Shown here: positions 63,294-64,000 of the stretch, in pieces
How positions within the stretch are numbered: the stretch's first letter is position 1
Layout: every line of letters begins with the position of its first letter
DNA from: Burkholderia glumae LMG 2196 = ATCC 33617
Lineage (GTDB): Bacteria; Pseudomonadota; Gammaproteobacteria; Burkholderiales; Burkholderiaceae
Assembly (NCBI RefSeq): GCF_000960995.1
Contig: NZ_CP009435.1
Location: 2,480,001-2,544,000, forward strand
Direction: 5' to 3'
Length of the DNA stretch: 64,000 nt
Translations under genes and position numbers: made by a program
The notes under the pieces: generated by a model
Databases searched by the model: none
The model's input: the letters and a program-made list of their open reading frames with translations, nothing else
What the model was told of the DNA's origin: nothing

Positions 63294-64000
63294 TCAGCGC
63301 TCGAGCGCGGCGCGCGCCCGCGCGATCAGCGCCGAGGTCGACGAATCGTGCTTGCCCGCATCGACGCTCGCGGCGTTCAGGTCGGCCTCGACCACCTTGC
63401 CGAGAATCTTGCCGAGCTCCACGCCCCACTGGTCGAACGGATTGATGTTCCAGATCGAGGCCTGCACCAGCACCTTGTGCTCGTAGAGCGCGATCAGCGC
63501 GCCCAGCGCGCGCGCCGTGAGCGCCTCGACGAGGATCGTGGAGCTCGGCCGGTTGCCGGGGAACGTCAGGTGCGGCGCGAGTTCGGGCTTGTCCGGGCCG
63601 GCGATCCTGCGCGCCTCCTCGAGCGTGCGGCCGAGCATCAGCGCCTCGCTCTGCGCGAAGCAGTTCGCGAGCAGCTTCGGATGGTGGCTCGCCAGCGCAT
63701 GCTCGGGCTTGAGCACCGCGATGAAGTCGATCGGCACGATCGTCGGGCCCTGGTGCAGCATCTGGAAGAACGCGTGCTGGCCGTTGGTGCCGGGCTCGCC
63801 CCAGGTCACGGCCGAGGTCGGGTAGTCGACGAACGCGCCGTCGAGCCGCGCCGATTTGCCGTTGCTCTCCATTTCCAGCTGCTGCAGGTACGACGGCAGG
63901 AAGTGCAGCGCCTCGGAATACGGCGCCACCAGGTAGCTCTGCGAGCCGAAGAAGTTGCGATACCAGATGCCGATCAGGCCGAGCAGCACCGGCAGGTTCG
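63294..64000 (-). CDS. pgi: glucose-6-phosphate isomerase (C-terminal part; 5' end beyond the window)
   Basis: Interconverts glucose 6-phosphate and fructose 6-phosphate. About 235 C-terminal residues are present and the frame is still open at the window edge (reading NLPVLLGLIGIWYRNFFG), so roughly the first 300 residues are missing. The second PGI signature ASIWNINPFDQWGVELGK is intact with the catalytic-region Lys. VTWGEPGTNGQHAFFQMLHQ and IVPIDFIAVLKP are equally diagnostic. The stop at 63294 faces the ABC ATPase gene. Confidence 0.97.
   Translation of the reverse strand, partial: NLPVLLGLIGIWYRNFFGSQSYLVAPYSEALHFLPSYLQQLEMESNGKSARLDGAFVDYPTSAVTWGEPGTNGQHAFFQMLHQGPTIVPIDFIAVLKPEHALASHHPKLLANCFAQSEALMLGRTLEEARRIAGPDKPELAPHLTFPGNRPSSTILVEALTARALGALIALYEHKVLVQASIWNINPFDQWGVELGKILGKVVEADLNAASVDAGKHDSSTSALIARARAALER

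Overview
The window is high-GC (roughly two thirds G+C) proteobacterial chromosome. The gene content and order (tig-clpP-clpX-lon-hupB-tRNA-Val-ppiD, ispD-ispF beside mfd, an OmpR/EnvZ pair, DUF1800/DUF1501, tesA next to an ABC ATPase and pgi) point to a Burkholderiaceae genome, most likely Burkholderia sensu stricto. The species cannot be decided from the sequence alone. Both window ends cut a gene: tadA on the left and pgi on the right.

Layout. 1-1.5 kb: 3' end of tadA, then ldcA and a clean terminator. 1.6-16.5 kb: a purine/ureide catabolism region. The plus-strand block is a GntR regulator, an NCS1 transporter, an allantoin/hydantoin racemase, puuE, uraD, alc and allA. A long membrane GGDEF-EAL protein on the opposite strand separates it from uraH-puuD (minus) and an 8-oxoguanine deaminase (plus), followed by a LysR regulator. 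Together these cover 8-oxoguanine -> urate -> 5-hydroxyisourate -> OHCU -> allantoin -> allantoate -> ureidoglycolate -> glyoxylate plus urea. 16.7-24 kb: dodecin, an unrecognised protein, mscL, a TPR membrane protein with PspA, and a class A penicillin-binding protein. 24.3-34 kb: a threonine dehydratase-like enzyme, argE, mfd, ispD-ispF and an OmpR/EnvZ-type two-component pair. 34.3-38.6 kb: a small secreted protein, DUF1800, DUF1501 (Tat signal) and a squalene/phytoene synthase-family enzyme.

38.9-44.3 kb looks like an accessory segment beside tRNA-Leu(UAG). It holds an IS6-type transposase remnant, motA-motB, about 950 bp with no recognisable gene, and two clearly broken signalling genes (GAF-Hpt and a response regulator). 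44.4-49.1 kb: a secreted alpha/beta hydrolase, then a compact minus-strand group of very small stress-type genes (54-aa proline-rich, BON, CsbD, 27-aa single-TM), a MarR regulator and glycerate kinase. 49.5-56.4 kb: tig, clpP, clpX, lon, hupB and tRNA-Val, with several textbook terminators. 56.5-64 kb: an esterase, a class V aminotransferase-like PLP enzyme, a frameshifted LysR remnant, tRNA-Asp whose 3' end plus terminator is duplicated 155 bp downstream, ppiD, divergent tesA/ABC ATPase, and pgi.

Most of the window is ordinary housekeeping sequence. I found no CRISPR array, no intact mobile element and no convincing new defence or biosynthetic system. The points most worth checking are the duplicated tRNA-Asp 3' end, the decayed signalling locus around motAB, the micro-gene stress cluster, and the operator-like repeats around the ureide genes. 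All functional statements are read from sequence motifs; no database search was run.
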